Source of the DNA: Phocaeicola oris
GTDB lineage: Bacteria > Bacteroidota > Bacteroidia > Bacteroidales > Bacteroidaceae
Assembly: GCF_021295095.1 (NCBI RefSeq)
Contig: NZ_JAJLQX010000012.1
Location: forward strand, 1 to 64,000
DNA length: 64,000 nucleotides
Direction of reading: 5' to 3'
Of the stretch, positions 44,962 to 54,992 are shown one piece after another (position 1 is the stretch's first letter; each line of letters starts with the position of its first letter). A program made the position numbers and the translations under genes. Below the pieces are notes generated by a model. The model saw only the letters and a list, made by a program, of their open reading frames with translations. It did no database searches and was not told the origin of the DNA.

Positions 44962-47160
44962 ATGTTAAAGAGAGTTCTTTTTATTGTTTATTTTATATTA
45001 GTTGTAGTATTAGGAATAGCTACATTTATCGATCGCTATGTAAGTAATCAATTTGTCAAGGAAACGATTTATGGCTCTTGGTGGTTTTGTTTGTTATGGG
45101 GCATATTAGTTTGTACGGCAATTATTTATTTTTTTCAGCGCAGAATACGACGATTATCCATTATCCTTTTACATTGTTCTTTTATTGTTATATTATTTGG
45201 AGCTTTACAGACTCATCTTTTTGGTGAGCAAGGAGTTCTTCATCTTCGAATAAATGAACCGGTAGATACTTATATTGTGAATGAAAGTTCTTTTCATTCC
45301 GTAGAGAAAAAACTGCCTTTTATAATTCTTTTGAAATCTTTTCGTATTACTTATCATCAAGGAACAGAAGCTCCACAAGATTATATCAGTGAAATTCAGG
45401 TAACTGATAAGAATGGGCAGCAGAATGTAGTCATTTCCATGAATAAAATTTACTCTTTTCACTCTGTTCGTCTTTACCAATCATCGTATGATGAAGATGG
45501 GCAAGGTAGTTACTTAGCTGTAAATGTTGACCCGTTGGGGATTACTGTTACCTATTTTGGCTATGCGCTACTTTTTCTTTCATTGATTTGGATTTTATGT
45601 GATCCCAAAGGAACTTACAGACGATTATTAAAAAGCCCACTTCTGAAAAGGGGGATGCTTGCTGTTTTATTTTTTTGTTTTGCATTAAATATGCAAGCAG
45701 CAAATGTATTGCCAAGGGAAGTTGCAAAACAATTCTCAGAATTAAATATATTATATAATAATAGGATTTGTCCGTTGCAGACTTATGCCATAGATTTTAC
45801 TAAAAAGCTTTATCATGAAGCATTGTATAAAGGTTATACGGCAGAACAAGTACTGACCGGTTTTTTATTTTATCAGAGCTATTGGGATAATCAGCCAATT
45901 ATTCGGGTTAAAGATATGTCGATGAGGAAGAAACTGTCTCTTCCGGAATATACTTCTTTTCGTTCGTTCTTTAAAGATGGTAATTATATTTTAGGTGAAT
46001 TCCTTCAAGATTATTATCGGGGAAATAAAGATAGCTTTCATAAAGCGGTAGCAGAAACGGATGAGAAATTAGAACTAATTTTTTCTCTTAGAAGAGGTTC
46101 AGCACTTCAGATCTATCCATATACGTTGGACGGGCAAACCACTTGGTATGCTTCGGACAGTAAGAAACCTACGGGAATAAATCAGGCTGATCAATTCCTG
46201 ATGGAAAATATATTAAAGGTCTTTAAAGAGGATGTATCTAATGAAAATATAGATCATTTTCTTCTCTTGTTAAGTAAGGTAAAGGAATTCCAAATTAAAC
46301 ATGGTGGTTCTTCTTTACCTAATGCCATGAAGATAAAGGCAGAATATCTTTATAATGCTTTTCCTTTTGCTAAGGCATTATTTATGGTGAATCTTACAAT
46401 GGGATTCCTTACCTTATTTTATTTTATTTTTCGTTTATCTAAAAAAGGGGCTATATTACCTCACCGAAGCAAAAATGCTCTGACCATTTCGTTGCTTATT
46501 TTAATTATTTCTTTTTTAGTGCTGACTTACTGTGGGATACTTCGCTGGATAATAAGTGGAGAAATTCCCATGAAGAATGGATATGAAACGATGCTTCTTT
46601 TGGCTTGGTTTATTATGCTCATTACTTTTATAGTATACAAGAAGTTCCCTATTGTTTTAACGTTTGGCTTTTTACTTTCCGGATTCTTTTTGTTAGTGGC
46701 TTATATTGGGCAAATGGATCCGCAAATTACCCCCATGATGCCGGTGTTAGCATCACCATTGTTAAGCATTCATGTCTCAATGATTATGATGTCGTTTGCT
46801 TTGCTTTCTTTAACATTCTTATGTGCTGTAATGGGCTTATTGTTTCGTCTGCAGGGAGAGGCGCTGCAACTTCTTTCTCGTTTGTTTCTTTATCCAGCTG
46901 TTTCTCTTTTAGGAATAGGGATATTTATTGGAGCTATTTGGGCAAATGTCTCTTGGGGAAATTATTGGGGATGGGATCCAAAAGAAGTCTGGGCACTCAT
47001 TACCTTTATGGTTTATGCTATTGCGATGCATACTACTACTTTACCAAAACTAAATAAGCCATCAGCTTACCATGTATTCATGCTCTTAGCTTTTCTTACA
47101 GTGCTGATGACTTATTTCGGAGTAAATTATTTATTAGGTGGTATGCATAGCTATGCGTGA
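44962..47160 (+). CDS. Cytochrome c biogenesis protein, ResB-CcsA fusion (system II)
   Basis: The protein has 732 residues. The N-terminal part has membrane helices and a ResB-like periplasmic domain (ILLHCSFIVILFGALQTHLF, FHSVRLYQSSYDEDGQGSYL). The C-terminal part is CcsA, with six to eight helices and the heme-handling tryptophan-rich motif WGNYWGWDPKEVW near residue 665, plus His residues in ILPHRSK and LLSIHVSMIM. The system ligates heme to CxxCH proteins outside the inner membrane. It starts 16 bp after the second imelysin, so a dedicated role in maturing the di-heme protein at 42090 is likely, while service to other cytochromes is possible. Confidence 0.92.
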   Translation: MLKRVLFIVYFILVVVLGIATFIDRYVSNQFVKETIYGSWWFCLLWGILVCTAIIYFFQRRIRRLSIILLHCSFIVILFGALQTHLFGEQGVLHLRINEPVDTYIVNESSFHSVEKKLPFIILLKSFRITYHQGTEAPQDYISEIQVTDKNGQQNVVISMNKIYSFHSVRLYQSSYDEDGQGSYLAVNVDPLGITVTYFGYALLFLSLIWILCDPKGTYRRLLKSPLLKRGMLAVLFFCFALNMQAANVLPREVAKQFSELNILYNNRICPLQTYAIDFTKKLYHEALYKGYTAEQVLTGFLFYQSYWDNQPIIRVKDMSMRKKLSLPEYTSFRSFFKDGNYILGEFLQDYYRGNKDSFHKAVAETDEKLELIFSLRRGSALQIYPYTLDGQTTWYASDSKKPTGINQADQFLMENILKVFKEDVSNENIDHFLLLLSKVKEFQIKHGGSSLPNAMKIKAEYLYNAFPFAKALFMVNLTMGFLTLFYFIFRLSKKGAILPHRSKNALTISLLILIISFLVLTYCGILRWIISGEIPMKNGYETMLLLAWFIMLITFIVYKKFPIVLTFGFLLSGFFLLVAYIGQMDPQITPMMPVLASPLLSIHVSMIMMSFALLSLTFLCAVMGLLFRLQGEALQLLSRLFLYPAVSLLGIGIFIGAIWANVSWGNYWGWDPKEVWALITFMVYAIAMHTTTLPKLNKPSAYHVFMLLAFLTVLMTYFGVNYLLGGMHSYA

Positions 47161-47181
47161 GCTACTTATAGTTTTCACCAA

Positions 47182-48993
47182 TTAGAATTGATTTAATATC
47201 TTCTTTATTCTGTTGACATCGTTGGCAGCCGGAATGGTGTTTAATTTTAATTCGTCCATCGGCTTTAACGCATTTTCAATTTTCCACAAAGCAGATTTAT
47301 TTCCTTTCTTTGTGAACTCATCACGTAGAATGAAGATCTTCTCGTAATCTTGAATACCCTGAGTCAGACGCTCGAAGCGAATGCTTGTTCTTCCCGGGTA
47401 GATTAAATATGTATCTCCGGCAGCCCAATTGGTGAAACGACTGTCAAGTAATGGTTCTGGAACCCAACTGTTTAGTGCCCAACGAAGATAACCGTCTAAA
47501 TTTGCTTTTGCTGCATAAAGCGGAATCCATTCTGCTTCAGCCGGAGGACTGAATGTAAAGGTATTGGGATAGGGTTCGGCACAACAAGTGTAGTATGTAG
47601 TAACCTTACCTTCTGCACGACGGCTTTCTATAGCTTCTTTCGAGAATTTTAAACGAATAGGAATACAGTAATCGTTTAATTCATCTAATAACTCTTTATG
47701 CAAACCGCCGGCCATGGAAATCTTAAACTTTGGATCGGCATTATGAATAATCTTTAACGTTTTCAGCATGACATCCAAACTGCGCTCGTCCATTGAGATA
47801 TGCGTGATATCGAACCAGCCTTTCTCTTTCAAGTGCTGAGCAAATGATTTAAGCAACTGAGTCCAAATAGCATCGTATTCAGTGTCGCCCGGTTGCGTCT
47901 TAATAGAACGCATGGAATTGCTTGCCTGATCAAAATATTGGAATTGCAGAGCCCAAGGAACCATTGAGTAACACCCTATTTCTTTCTTTATTCCAAGATC
48001 CATCATAAATTGAACCCACTTATCGAAGATAGAAAAATCGAAAGTCCAAGTGCCGTCTAATTTCTTCACCCAAGTAATCATGGATTCAAAATAATCGTAA
48101 GTCTGGCCGTTCCAAGGTTTATGCATGATAGATGCCGTGATGACTTTTCCACCGGCTTGTTGGTACATCTTCATGATAGGACGCATGACATCGAAATGTT
48201 CTTTGCTCCAAGGCTCAACCTTATAATAGCGGGCAATGGCATACGGATTCTGCCATAAATCAAGATGGAACTTCCAATCTTGAACAGCCGGGAGGGTACG
48301 ATTCTTTACTTTTACTTTTAAAGTTAAAGTATTCAATAGTTTATCGCCGCTTTTTACGGTTATTTTTCCTACATAAGTACCGGCAATTGCTTCTTGAGGA
48401 ACCCAAACACGAACCCATCCGGCTTGAGTATTCATGGCCGGTAAGGACAACTGTTTAGTAATAGTTATTGGGTCAAGTACATCGGCAACCAAAGTAGAAT
48501 CCCATTGGGTTGGGTCCGGACGGTTGCCACATGCGCCGTTTTTATCTTTGTTCAACTCATCAGTCATCACATAACGGACAAATGAACCGAGTATATTATC
48601 TTTTGAGATAACATTTTTTCCGGATGTCAAATCGGATACTTCGAAGTTAAGATTGGGCAGTGCTTCTTTATTCCAAACAACAAATTGAGCAGCAACACGT
48701 TCACCCCGCCAGGCAATCAATTGTTCGGAATCACTTCCTAAAATGGTGGGTGGAACTTCTTTTTTGTATCGAACATCTGTTGACCCCCAACGGACATTGG
48801 TTCCATTTACTTTATTCCAATCCACAGGATTGACTGCAATCGGATTGGATAGTTCAATATATTCTTTTTGAGGAAAGATGGGTTGATTGGTATTTCTTCC
48901 TGTAAGAGTCTTCCCATTGGGCTCTTGAGCTGCAGTATGCAGTGCAAACAGGCAGAAACATGATAAGGTTAATACTTTGAATTTTGTTTTCAT
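47182..48993 (-). CDS. Glycoside hydrolase family 123-like (beta-N-acetylgalactosaminidase)
   Basis: The protein has about 603 residues. The ATG at 48993 gives the signal KTKFKVLTLSCFCLFALHTA. The ATG six codons earlier lies too close to the -7 box. An N-terminal beta domain (about 60-230) precedes a TIM barrel with KFHLDLWQNPYAIARYYKVE and the adjacent acid pair Asp-Glu in DITHISMDERSLDV. That pair is the GH123 site, where the substrate N-acetyl group assists catalysis. The late YLRWALNSWVPEPLLDSRF and YPGRTSIRFERLTQGIQDYE match the DUF4091 part. It would release N-acetylgalactosamine from glycolipid or mucin glycans. It is convergent with the cytochrome gene. Confidence 0.85.
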   Translation of the reverse strand: MKTKFKVLTLSCFCLFALHTAAQEPNGKTLTGRNTNQPIFPQKEYIELSNPIAVNPVDWNKVNGTNVRWGSTDVRYKKEVPPTILGSDSEQLIAWRGERVAAQFVVWNKEALPNLNFEVSDLTSGKNVISKDNILGSFVRYVMTDELNKDKNGACGNRPDPTQWDSTLVADVLDPITITKQLSLPAMNTQAGWVRVWVPQEAIAGTYVGKITVKSGDKLLNTLTLKVKVKNRTLPAVQDWKFHLDLWQNPYAIARYYKVEPWSKEHFDVMRPIMKMYQQAGGKVITASIMHKPWNGQTYDYFESMITWVKKLDGTWTFDFSIFDKWVQFMMDLGIKKEIGCYSMVPWALQFQYFDQASNSMRSIKTQPGDTEYDAIWTQLLKSFAQHLKEKGWFDITHISMDERSLDVMLKTLKIIHNADPKFKISMAGGLHKELLDELNDYCIPIRLKFSKEAIESRRAEGKVTTYYTCCAEPYPNTFTFSPPAEAEWIPLYAAKANLDGYLRWALNSWVPEPLLDSRFTNWAAGDTYLIYPGRTSIRFERLTQGIQDYEKIFILRDEFTKKGNKSALWKIENALKPMDELKLNTIPAANDVNRIKKILNQF

Positions 48994-49018
48994 GGTGTGA
49001 TCGTTTTTCAATTTCAGC

Positions 49019-49026
49019 CAAAGATA
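49019..49026 (-). promoter_or_regulatory. -7 box of the GH123 gene (TATCTTTG on the minus strand)
   Basis: It is the complement of CAAAGATA, 25 bp upstream of the ATG at 48993 and only 7 bp from the alternative ATG at 49011. This supports the shorter protein. Confidence 0.6.
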
Positions 49027-49038
49027 ATAAGTTTTTCT

Positions 49039-49046
49039 TATATTTG
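49039..49046 (+). promoter_or_regulatory. Bacteroides-type -7 box (TATATTTG)
   Basis: It is an exact TAnnTTTG match 31 bp before the ATG at 49078, divergent from the GH123 box only 12 bp away. Confidence 0.55.
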
Positions 49047-49077
49047 GGTATTAAACCTATCTATTTAGAATGCGATT

Positions 49078-49482
49078 ATGAAGAAAGAAAATAGAATCAC
49101 CCCTGAATTCATTACCTCTTTGAAGGATAATGAGATTTTTGTTTTTGGTAGTAATTTAAACGGAAGTCATGGTGGCGGGGCTGCCCTCCTGGCTTATCGT
49201 CGTTTTGGCGCTATATGGGGACAAGGCGTTGGTTTACAAGGACAAAGTTATGGCATTCCTACCATGCATGGTGGGATTGATGTTATAAAACCTTATGTAA
49301 ATCAGTTTATAACATTTGCCGTACAGCACAAAGAATTATTCTTTCTTGTTACCAGAATCGGTTGTGGTATTGCCGGTTTTACTGTTGAGGAGATTGCTCC
49401 TTTATTTAAAGATGCAATAAATGTGGAAAATATTGCCTTACCTCAGGATTTCTGGAATGTATTGGAAAAGAATAAGGTTTAG
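49078..49482 (+). CDS. Small macro-domain-like protein (A1S_2505 family type)
   Basis: The protein has 134 residues, soluble. The N-terminal EIFVFGSNLNGSHGGGAALL, then GQGVGLQGQSYGIPTMHGGI and FLVTRIGCGIAGFTVEEIAP, look like the nucleotide-binding loops of macro domains (N-x-x-G-x-H-G-G-G-A). This compact family is common in phages and in gut bacteria, and I recall it under the name A1S_2505 phage non-structural protein. It may bind ADP-ribose or a related ligand. It has its own -7 box. No other phage genes are nearby, so it is probably a resident copy. Confidence 0.75.
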   Translation: MKKENRITPEFITSLKDNEIFVFGSNLNGSHGGGAALLAYRRFGAIWGQGVGLQGQSYGIPTMHGGIDVIKPYVNQFITFAVQHKELFFLVTRIGCGIAGFTVEEIAPLFKDAINVENIALPQDFWNVLEKNKV

Positions 49483-49827
49483 AGAAGTCAATCGACTTAT
49501 GATTTTTCTCCGATAAATACATGATATTTGGGATTAACAATATCACGTACTAATCTGATACGTATGAACATGAAAAGAAATGCATATAAGTTGCCGTATC
49601 TATCAGAAGATTTCTTCGTTTCACAAGAGTGAAACAAGTGAATCACATAGGTGAAACAAATGTCTCACAAGAGTGAAACAAATGAATATACGTATGAGTT
49701 GGACAATTCATACATATCACTTTTCATAATCTCTTTATGATAAAGTTACCGTATACTAATTAAAGAATAATTGGTATAGTGATTCCTGCCCACGATGCCT
49801 TAGTGTGTTTTTGCGAAAAAGGGTCAG
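49483..49827. other. Convergent intergenic region with repeat copy G
   Basis: The 345-bp gap between two stops holds repeat copy G. A weak 5-bp hairpin (AAGTC/GACTT at 49485-49498) lies just after the macro-like gene and may be its terminator. Confidence 0.5.
49555..49735 (-). repeat. Intergenic repeat family, copy G (reverse, array inverted relative to flanks)
   Basis: The array is 49618-49679 (62 bp = 18+2x22), spacers aaga, atag and aaga. The left flank ATAAGTTGCCGTATC, CAGAAGATTTCTTC and the right flank ATACGTATGAGTTGG, ATATCACTTTTCATAATCTC are reverse complements of the family's right and left flanks, so the copy is reversed. The units, however, read GTGAAAC plus AAGTGAATCAC, the forward order. 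Confidence 0.78.
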
Positions 49828-50409
49828 TTACTTAGACAAGTATTCACAAAGTTTGGCAACGGCACGGGCACGATGGCTGATTTTATTCTTTATCTCCTCT
49901 CCTAACTCAGCAAATGTTTTGTCATATCCGTCAGGAATGAAGATGGGGTCGTATCCGAAACCGGATGTTCCACGCTCTTCTTGAATGATTTGTCCTTTAA
50001 CTTCTCCTTCGAAGAAATGCTTCTCTCCGTCTTCAATTAAACAAATGACCGTGCGGAAACGAGCTTTTCTATCTGACTTATTAGTCATATTTTCAAGAAG
50101 CTTTTTACGGTTGGCTGCCGAATCATGCCCCTCTCCCCCGCCGTAACGGGCAGAATAGACGCCGGGAGCTCCGTTTAAAGCCTCCACTTCCAGACCTGTG
50201 TCATCGGCGAAGCAATTCGTATGATAATGTTCAAAGATATATGAGGCCTTTAAGTAAGCATTCCCTTCGAGCGTGTCAGCTGTTTCCGGAATATCTGTGT
50301 GGCAATTGATGTCTTGCAAATTTAAAATGTCATAATCATTGCCAAGTATCTCTTTGATTTCATATAACTTATGTGCATTATTTGACGCAAAAACTAATTT
50401 CTTTTTCAT
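49828..50409 (-). CDS. rdgB: Non-canonical purine NTP pyrophosphatase (RdgB/HAM1)
   Basis: The enzyme has 193 residues. It hydrolyses dITP, ITP and XTP to monophosphates and so keeps deaminated purines out of DNA and RNA. Conserved segments are [16 protein letters not shown] at the N-terminus, [20 protein letters not shown] with the metal-binding Asp pair, [11 protein letters not shown], and ISHRARA at the C-terminus, which supplies the substrate His-Arg. The start overlaps the YitT gene by 4 bp, so the two are translationally coupled. Nothing appears damaged. Confidence 0.96.
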   Translation of the reverse strand: MKKKLVFASNNAHKLYEIKEILGNDYDILNLQDINCHTDIPETADTLEGNAYLKASYIFEHYHTNCFADDTGLEVEALNGAPGVYSARYGGGEGHDSAANRKKLLENMTNKSDRKARFRTVICLIEDGEKHFFEGEVKGQIIQEERGTSGFGYDPIFIPDGYDKTFAELGEEIKNKISHRARAVAKLCEYLSK

Positions 50410-51302
50410 TTGACTTTTAGTTTATCAAATCCTTCTCCGTAAACACCAACAACATTACTTTGTGATATAAAGGCGTTTGGATCTATTTCTTTGACTAATC
50501 GGAAGATGTCGAGTGCCTGATTCTTTCGAGCCAGTACCACTACTACTTTCAAATCTTGTTTGCTGTACCACCCAGTTCCGTCGAGTAATGTTACTCCTCT
50601 CCTCACCTGAGTGTTAATCGCTTCCGCAATATCATTGTATTTCTTTGAAAAGATGAGAAACTGAACCGATTGACGGGCAGAGTTGATAACGTAATCGAGA
50701 ACAAAGTTAGTAATGAAGAGGATACAATATCCGAAGAGTACTCGTTTCCAATCGTTGAAAACGAAATAACACGATGTAACAATAATAATATCGCAGTACA
50801 TCATCAATCGGCCGAGCGAAACGTCTTTATACTTATTAATAACCCAAGCAATGATATCCGTACCACCCGTGCTACCGTTCTTACTGAAAACCATTCCGAC
50901 ACCTAAGCCAATCATACATCCTCCAACAACGGCAGCCATAAACTCTTGATTCTCTCCAAGAAGCTGTGGAAAATCGGGATTTCCGTTCTTTACAATGGCC
51001 TGAGCCAAGCCAAGAAAAAAGGAAAGAGCAATGGTAGCAAAGATAGTTTTTATGAGAAACCTCATTCCAAGAACCTTTAATGCAATACCTAACAAAATAA
51101 TATTGATAAGCATATAGGTATATTGGATTTCTATTCCGGTCGCATAGTATATAATAGTACACAGACCGGTTACTCCACCTGTTGTTAATTTATAAGGCAG
51201 CAGGAAAACAGCAAATCCCATGGAGATTATGATAGTTCCTATAGCGATGACGACATAATCTTTCCATTCTTTCTTAATATTTTCTATTAAAGGTGCATTC
51301 AT
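50406..51302 (-). CDS. YitT family membrane protein (DUF161/DUF2179)
   Basis: The protein has 298 residues. About five or six helices occur in the first 200 residues ([54 protein letters not shown]). A cytoplasmic C-terminal DUF2179 domain follows ([40 protein letters not shown]). The family is widespread, and its transported molecule or function is not settled. It lies in a minus-strand group leuS - yitT - rdgB with gaps of 32 and -4 bp. Confidence 0.92.
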   Translation of the reverse strand: MNAPLIENIKKEWKDYVVIAIGTIIISMGFAVFLLPYKLTTGGVTGLCTIIYYATGIEIQYTYMLINIILLGIALKVLGMRFLIKTIFATIALSFFLGLAQAIVKNGNPDFPQLLGENQEFMAAVVGGCMIGLGVGMVFSKNGSTGGTDIIAWVINKYKDVSLGRLMMYCDIIIVTSCYFVFNDWKRVLFGYCILFITNFVLDYVINSARQSVQFLIFSKKYNDIAEAINTQVRRGVTLLDGTGWYSKQDLKVVVVLARKNQALDIFRLVKEIDPNAFISQSNVVGVYGEGFDKLKVK

Positions 51303-51334
51303 GGCATTAGATTTAGGGTTGATAATTTATCTTA

Positions 51335-54169
51335 TTATAAAACAATGTTGACAATCTTTTTCGGAACGACAATGATTTTCTTTGGAGTCTTATTATCTAT
51401 CCATTTCTTTGATTGCTCTTCAGAGAGAACAGCTTTCTCAATCGTTTCACGGTCGGCTTCGACAGGGAAATCCATTGTAAAGCGAGCTTTCCCGTTGAAT
51501 GAGATGGTGTATTTAACGGTATCTTCTTTCAGATAGGCCTCATTATACTTTGGCCACTGAGCATCACAAACAGAAGTGGTATGACCTAAAGATTCCCACA
51601 GCTCTTCGCTAATATGCGGAGCAAATGGGGCAAGTAAAACAACCAAATCAGAAAGTACAGTTTTGCTATAACACTTTAACTGACTTAATTCATTCACACA
51701 AATCATAAATGCGCTGATAGAGGTATTGTAAGAGAAGGCTTCAATATCGTTTGTTACTTTCTTTATTAACTTATGGACGCTCTTAAGTTCTTCCTTTGTA
51801 GGCTTACTGTCAACAGGCAAAAACTGGTCTTCTCTACTCCAGAACAAGTTCCACAATTTTTTTAAGAAACGATATACACCATCAATGCCGTTGGTATCCC
51901 AAGGTTTACTTTGCTCAACCGGTCCGAGAAACATCTCGTACATTCGTAAGGTATCGGCTCCGTATTTTTCGATAATCATGTCAGGATTGACGACGTTGAA
52001 CATTGATTTGCTCATTTTTTCGACAGCCCATCCGCATACATATTTGCCGTTCTCTAATATGAACTCTGCGTCATGATATTCCGGCCGCCAGTTTTTGAAG
52101 GCTTCTATGTCCAATATGTCATTTGAAACAATATTTACATCCACATGAATAGGAGTAACATCGTATTTGTTTTTCAATCCGAAAGATACAAATGTATTGC
52201 TATCTTTAATACGATAAACAAAATTACTTCTGCCCTGAATCATTCCCTGATTAACCAGTTTCTGGAAAGGCTCTTCTTTTACACTAATATTATAATCGTG
52301 CAAGAATTTATTCCAATAGCGAGAATAGATTAAGTGTCCGGTTGCATGCTCTGTGCCACCAACATATAAATCTACGTTTTGCCAATAGTAATCAGCTTTT
52401 TCTGATACTAATTCTTTATTGTTATGCGGGTCCATATAACGAAGATAATACGCAGAAGAACCGGCAAATCCCGGCATTGTATAAAGCTCCAGAGGGAATA
52501 CATTTATATTATCAATCAATGTATTCTCTACAACTTCGCCTTTCTTAATATCCCATGCCCATTTTGATGCTTGTCCTAATGGTGGCTCGCCGGTTTCTGT
52601 TGGCTCATACTTGTCAACTTCCGGAAGTTCCAAAGGTAACTTGGATTCGTCAATCATGTAAGGCATATCGTTTTTATAATATACAGGGAACGGTTCGCCC
52701 CAGTAACGTTGACGACTGAAGATTGCATCGCGTAAGCGGTAGTTTACTTTTATTCTTCCCAACTGATGACTTTCTACATATTCTTTTGTAGCGGCAATAG
52801 CTTCTTTAATTGTCAGACCATTTAAAACCAAATCACAATATGGTTTGATTCCCGGTTTGGGAGAATTACAAACAATTCCTTCTTTTGCGTCGAAGCTCTC
52901 TTCGCTCACATCACAGCCTTCTACCAATGGAATAATCGGCAAATTGAAATGTTTAGCAAATGCATAGTCTCGACTATCGTGAGCAGGAACGGCCATGATG
53001 GCTCCGGTTCCGTAACCGGCTAAGACATAATCACTGATCCAAATAGGAACAGCATCACCGGTGAAAGGATTAATAGCGTATGAGCCACTGAATACTCCGG
53101 TTACTTTTCTGTCGGAAATACGTTCGCGTTCTGTACGTTTTTTCGTACGATCAAGGTAACCGGCCACTTCACTCTTTTGAATCGGAATAGTTACTTCCGG
53201 AACGAGCTCGCTTTCAGGCGCGAGAACCATAAAAGTAACGCCGAACATGGTATCGGCACGAGTGGTGAAGATGGTGAACTCTTTATCGGAATCTTTAATC
53301 TTGAAGCGGACCTCCGTACCTTCGGAACGACCTATCCAATTGCGTTGGGTTTCTTTCAAAGAATCTGTCCAATCGATGGTGTCCAACCCATCAAGCAAGC
53401 GCTGAGCATAAGCAGATACTCTTAAACACCACTGACGCATTTTCTTTTGGACAACCGGATAACCTCCACGCTCAGAAACACCGTCAATAACTTCATCATT
53501 AGCAAGAACGGTTCCAAGCTCAGGACACCAGTTGACCATCGTATCTCCTAAATAAGCAATGCGGTAGTTCATCAGAATCTGTTGTTTCTCTTTCTCGGTT
53601 TTAGCGTTCCATTCGTCGGCTGTAAAGCAGATTTCTTCAGTGCATGCTATATTAACATCGTTGGTTCCCTCTTTCTCGAAATGCCGAATGAGTAAATCAA
53701 TAGGTTGAGCTTTATTTACCTTATTGTCGTAATAGCTGTTGAACATTTTCTGAAATGCCCATTGAGTCCAATGATAATACTCCGGATCACAGGTACGGAC
53801 TTCACGATCCCAATCAAAAGAGAAACCAATCTTGTCCAATTGTTCACGGTAACGATTAATGTTGTTAACTGTAGTGATGGCAGGATGTTGACCGGTTTGA
53901 ATAGCGTACTGTTCTGCCGGCAAACCATAAGCGTCATACCCCATGGGGTTTAGAACATTAAATCCTTGCAGACGTTTGTAACGAGCATAAATATCACTGG
54001 CGATGTATCCTAATGGGTGTCCGACATGTAGTCCGGCTCCCGAAGGATAAGGGAACATATTTAATACGTAAAATTTCTTTTTTGTTTCATCTTCAACAAC
54101 ATGATAGGTTTTGTTTTCAACCCACTGCTGTTGCCATTTCTTTTCAATCTCTTTGAAATTATATTCCAT
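51335..54169 (-). CDS. leuS: Leucine-tRNA ligase
   Basis: The enzyme has 944 residues, a complete class I synthetase that charges tRNA-Leu. The HIGH motif is HVGH at 48-51 in [12 protein letters not shown]. The KMSKS motif is exact in [15 protein letters not shown]. The CP1 editing domain is present ([35 protein letters not shown] with its editing Asp). The length exceeds the E. coli enzyme (860) because of inserts, including [20 protein letters not shown], that are usual in Bacteroidetes. A minus-strand TATCTTTG box (complement of 54210-54217) lies 41 bp upstream. Confidence 0.98.
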   Translation of the reverse strand: MEYNFKEIEKKWQQQWVENKTYHVVEDETKKKFYVLNMFPYPSGAGLHVGHPLGYIASDIYARYKRLQGFNVLNPMGYDAYGLPAEQYAIQTGQHPAITTVNNINRYREQLDKIGFSFDWDREVRTCDPEYYHWTQWAFQKMFNSYYDNKVNKAQPIDLLIRHFEKEGTNDVNIACTEEICFTADEWNAKTEKEKQQILMNYRIAYLGDTMVNWCPELGTVLANDEVIDGVSERGGYPVVQKKMRQWCLRVSAYAQRLLDGLDTIDWTDSLKETQRNWIGRSEGTEVRFKIKDSDKEFTIFTTRADTMFGVTFMVLAPESELVPEVTIPIQKSEVAGYLDRTKKRTERERISDRKVTGVFSGSYAINPFTGDAVPIWISDYVLAGYGTGAIMAVPAHDSRDYAFAKHFNLPIIPLVEGCDVSEESFDAKEGIVCNSPKPGIKPYCDLVLNGLTIKEAIAATKEYVESHQLGRIKVNYRLRDAIFSRQRYWGEPFPVYYKNDMPYMIDESKLPLELPEVDKYEPTETGEPPLGQASKWAWDIKKGEVVENTLIDNINVFPLELYTMPGFAGSSAYYLRYMDPHNNKELVSEKADYYWQNVDLYVGGTEHATGHLIYSRYWNKFLHDYNISVKEEPFQKLVNQGMIQGRSNFVYRIKDSNTFVSFGLKNKYDVTPIHVDVNIVSNDILDIEAFKNWRPEYHDAEFILENGKYVCGWAVEKMSKSMFNVVNPDMIIEKYGADTLRMYEMFLGPVEQSKPWDTNGIDGVYRFLKKLWNLFWSREDQFLPVDSKPTKEELKSVHKLIKKVTNDIEAFSYNTSISAFMICVNELSQLKCYSKTVLSDLVVLLAPFAPHISEELWESLGHTTSVCDAQWPKYNEAYLKEDTVKYTISFNGKARFTMDFPVEADRETIEKAVLSEEQSKKWIDNKTPKKIIVVPKKIVNIVL

Positions 54170-54209
54170 GATTATATGATGATTTATTTTAAATAATCAG
54201 TATTGTCGG

Positions 54210-54217
54210 CAAAGATA
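54210..54217 (-). promoter_or_regulatory. -7 box of leuS (TATCTTTG on the minus strand)
   Basis: It is the complement of CAAAGATA, 40 bp upstream of the leuS ATG, and probably drives leuS, yitT and rdgB. Confidence 0.6.
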
Positions 54218-54340
54218 AAGAAAATCAAAGAAATAAAATTGTTTTGTGGAATAAATCAACAGCAAAAGCAGGATGAAGAGAAATACAAATGAAATTGATG
54301 GGGTATTCCCGTTGTATTAGTTCTTCTTTAGTGTTAATTC

Positions 54341-54358
54341 AGTGAATCACATTTGTGA
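54341..54358. repeat. Solitary unit of the 22-bp repeat
   Basis: AGTGAATCACATTTGTGA is identical to 18 bases of a unit in copy F (36880s). There is no array around it. It lies in the 231-bp gap between leuS and the small membrane protein gene. Confidence 0.5.
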
Positions 54359-54400
54359 CATTCTTATTTTTTTAAGTTAAAGCAACTCGTTTATCAGATG

Positions 54401-54841
54401 TTATTCATATTTTCTTTTGAATATTTCGGAATAGATAAAAGCCTTCCGGGCATCTTCCGGAGTTTGAAACCGGATATCACCAAGAAAGGAATCTGTCTGC
54501 TCCTCCGGAATGGTGACAGTTTTAATATCTGTGGTAGAACGTGGTGCTTCGGTAAATGCTTTTTGCCAATTCTCACGGTCTTTTTTCATTCTGAAAACGT
54601 GTTTCGCTTCATTTCTTTTTATCGGTTGTCCATAGGTTGTTGATTGGCCGACAGATTGGGTGCGAATTTTTGTTGGTTGAGGCTGCTGGTTGGGTCTGCT
54701 CCATTCTTTTATTTCCGGGAATACTTCACCGAAAGATTTGGTAGGAGAAGATTTTTTATTCTTTTTTTCTTTCTTAACGGAAAGAAGATTTCCGATGGCA
54801 ATAATAGCTATGAGAATTATGATGTATAAGATATTATCCAT
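54401..54841 (-). CDS. Small single-pass membrane protein, unknown function
   Basis: The protein has 146 residues. A hydrophobic N-terminal helix (NILYIIILIAIIAIGNLL) is followed by a strongly charged, low-complexity linker (VKKEKKNKKSSPTKSFGEVF) and a Pro/Gln-rich middle. The last 30 residues (FLGDIRFQTPEDARKAFIYS, EIFKRKYE) look like a short conserved helix. I do not recognise a named family, but the layout is common for a Bacteroidetes conserved hypothetical next to leuS. It has its own minus-strand -7 box (complement of 54867-54874). Confidence 0.75.
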   Translation of the reverse strand: MDNILYIIILIAIIAIGNLLSVKKEKKNKKSSPTKSFGEVFPEIKEWSRPNQQPQPTKIRTQSVGQSTTYGQPIKRNEAKHVFRMKKDRENWQKAFTEAPRSTTDIKTVTIPEEQTDSFLGDIRFQTPEDARKAFIYSEIFKRKYE

Positions 54842-54866
54842 GGTAATTATTCAATGATGCTTTTTG

Positions 54867-54874
54867 CAAAAATA
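54867..54874 (-). promoter_or_regulatory. -7 box of the small membrane protein gene (TATTTTTG, minus strand)
   Basis: It is the complement of CAAAAATA, 25 bp upstream of the ATG at 54841 and downstream of the small RNA terminator, so the gene need not be read from the small RNA promoter. Confidence 0.55.
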
Positions 54875-54906
54875 ATAAAAGAATTCGATAAATGTTTCGA
54901 ATAGAA

Positions 54907-54992
54907 ATAAAAAAAGGAAGTGAGTTTCACAACTGACTTCCTTCTTATTTTTAACCTAAACCTTAACTATGAAAAAATCTAATGTTTTTTAA
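54907..54992 (-). ncRNA. Candidate small RNA with own promoter and terminator
   Basis: On the minus strand a TATATTTG box (complement of 54998-55005) is followed by about 85 bases. These contain an AATGTT/AACATT hairpin at the 5' end, an unpaired middle, and a strong terminal hairpin. The hairpin's 8-bp outer stem (54914-54921 with 54936-54943) and 4-bp inner stem enclose a TCAC/GTGA tetraloop, and a run of seven U residues follows on this strand. The middle is complementary to text reading AACCTTAACTATGAAAAAAT on the plus strand, which looks like a Bacteroides start region. The alternative is a plus-strand leader encoding MKKSNVF, but no plus-strand -7 box is seen. Confidence 0.55.
54909..54943 (-). 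terminator. Intrinsic terminator of the candidate small RNA
   Basis: AAGGAAGT at 54914-54921 pairs with ACTTCCTT at 54936-54943, with an inner AGTT/AACT pairing. On the minus strand seven Ts follow; on the plus strand the T run is broken. Confidence 0.75.
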
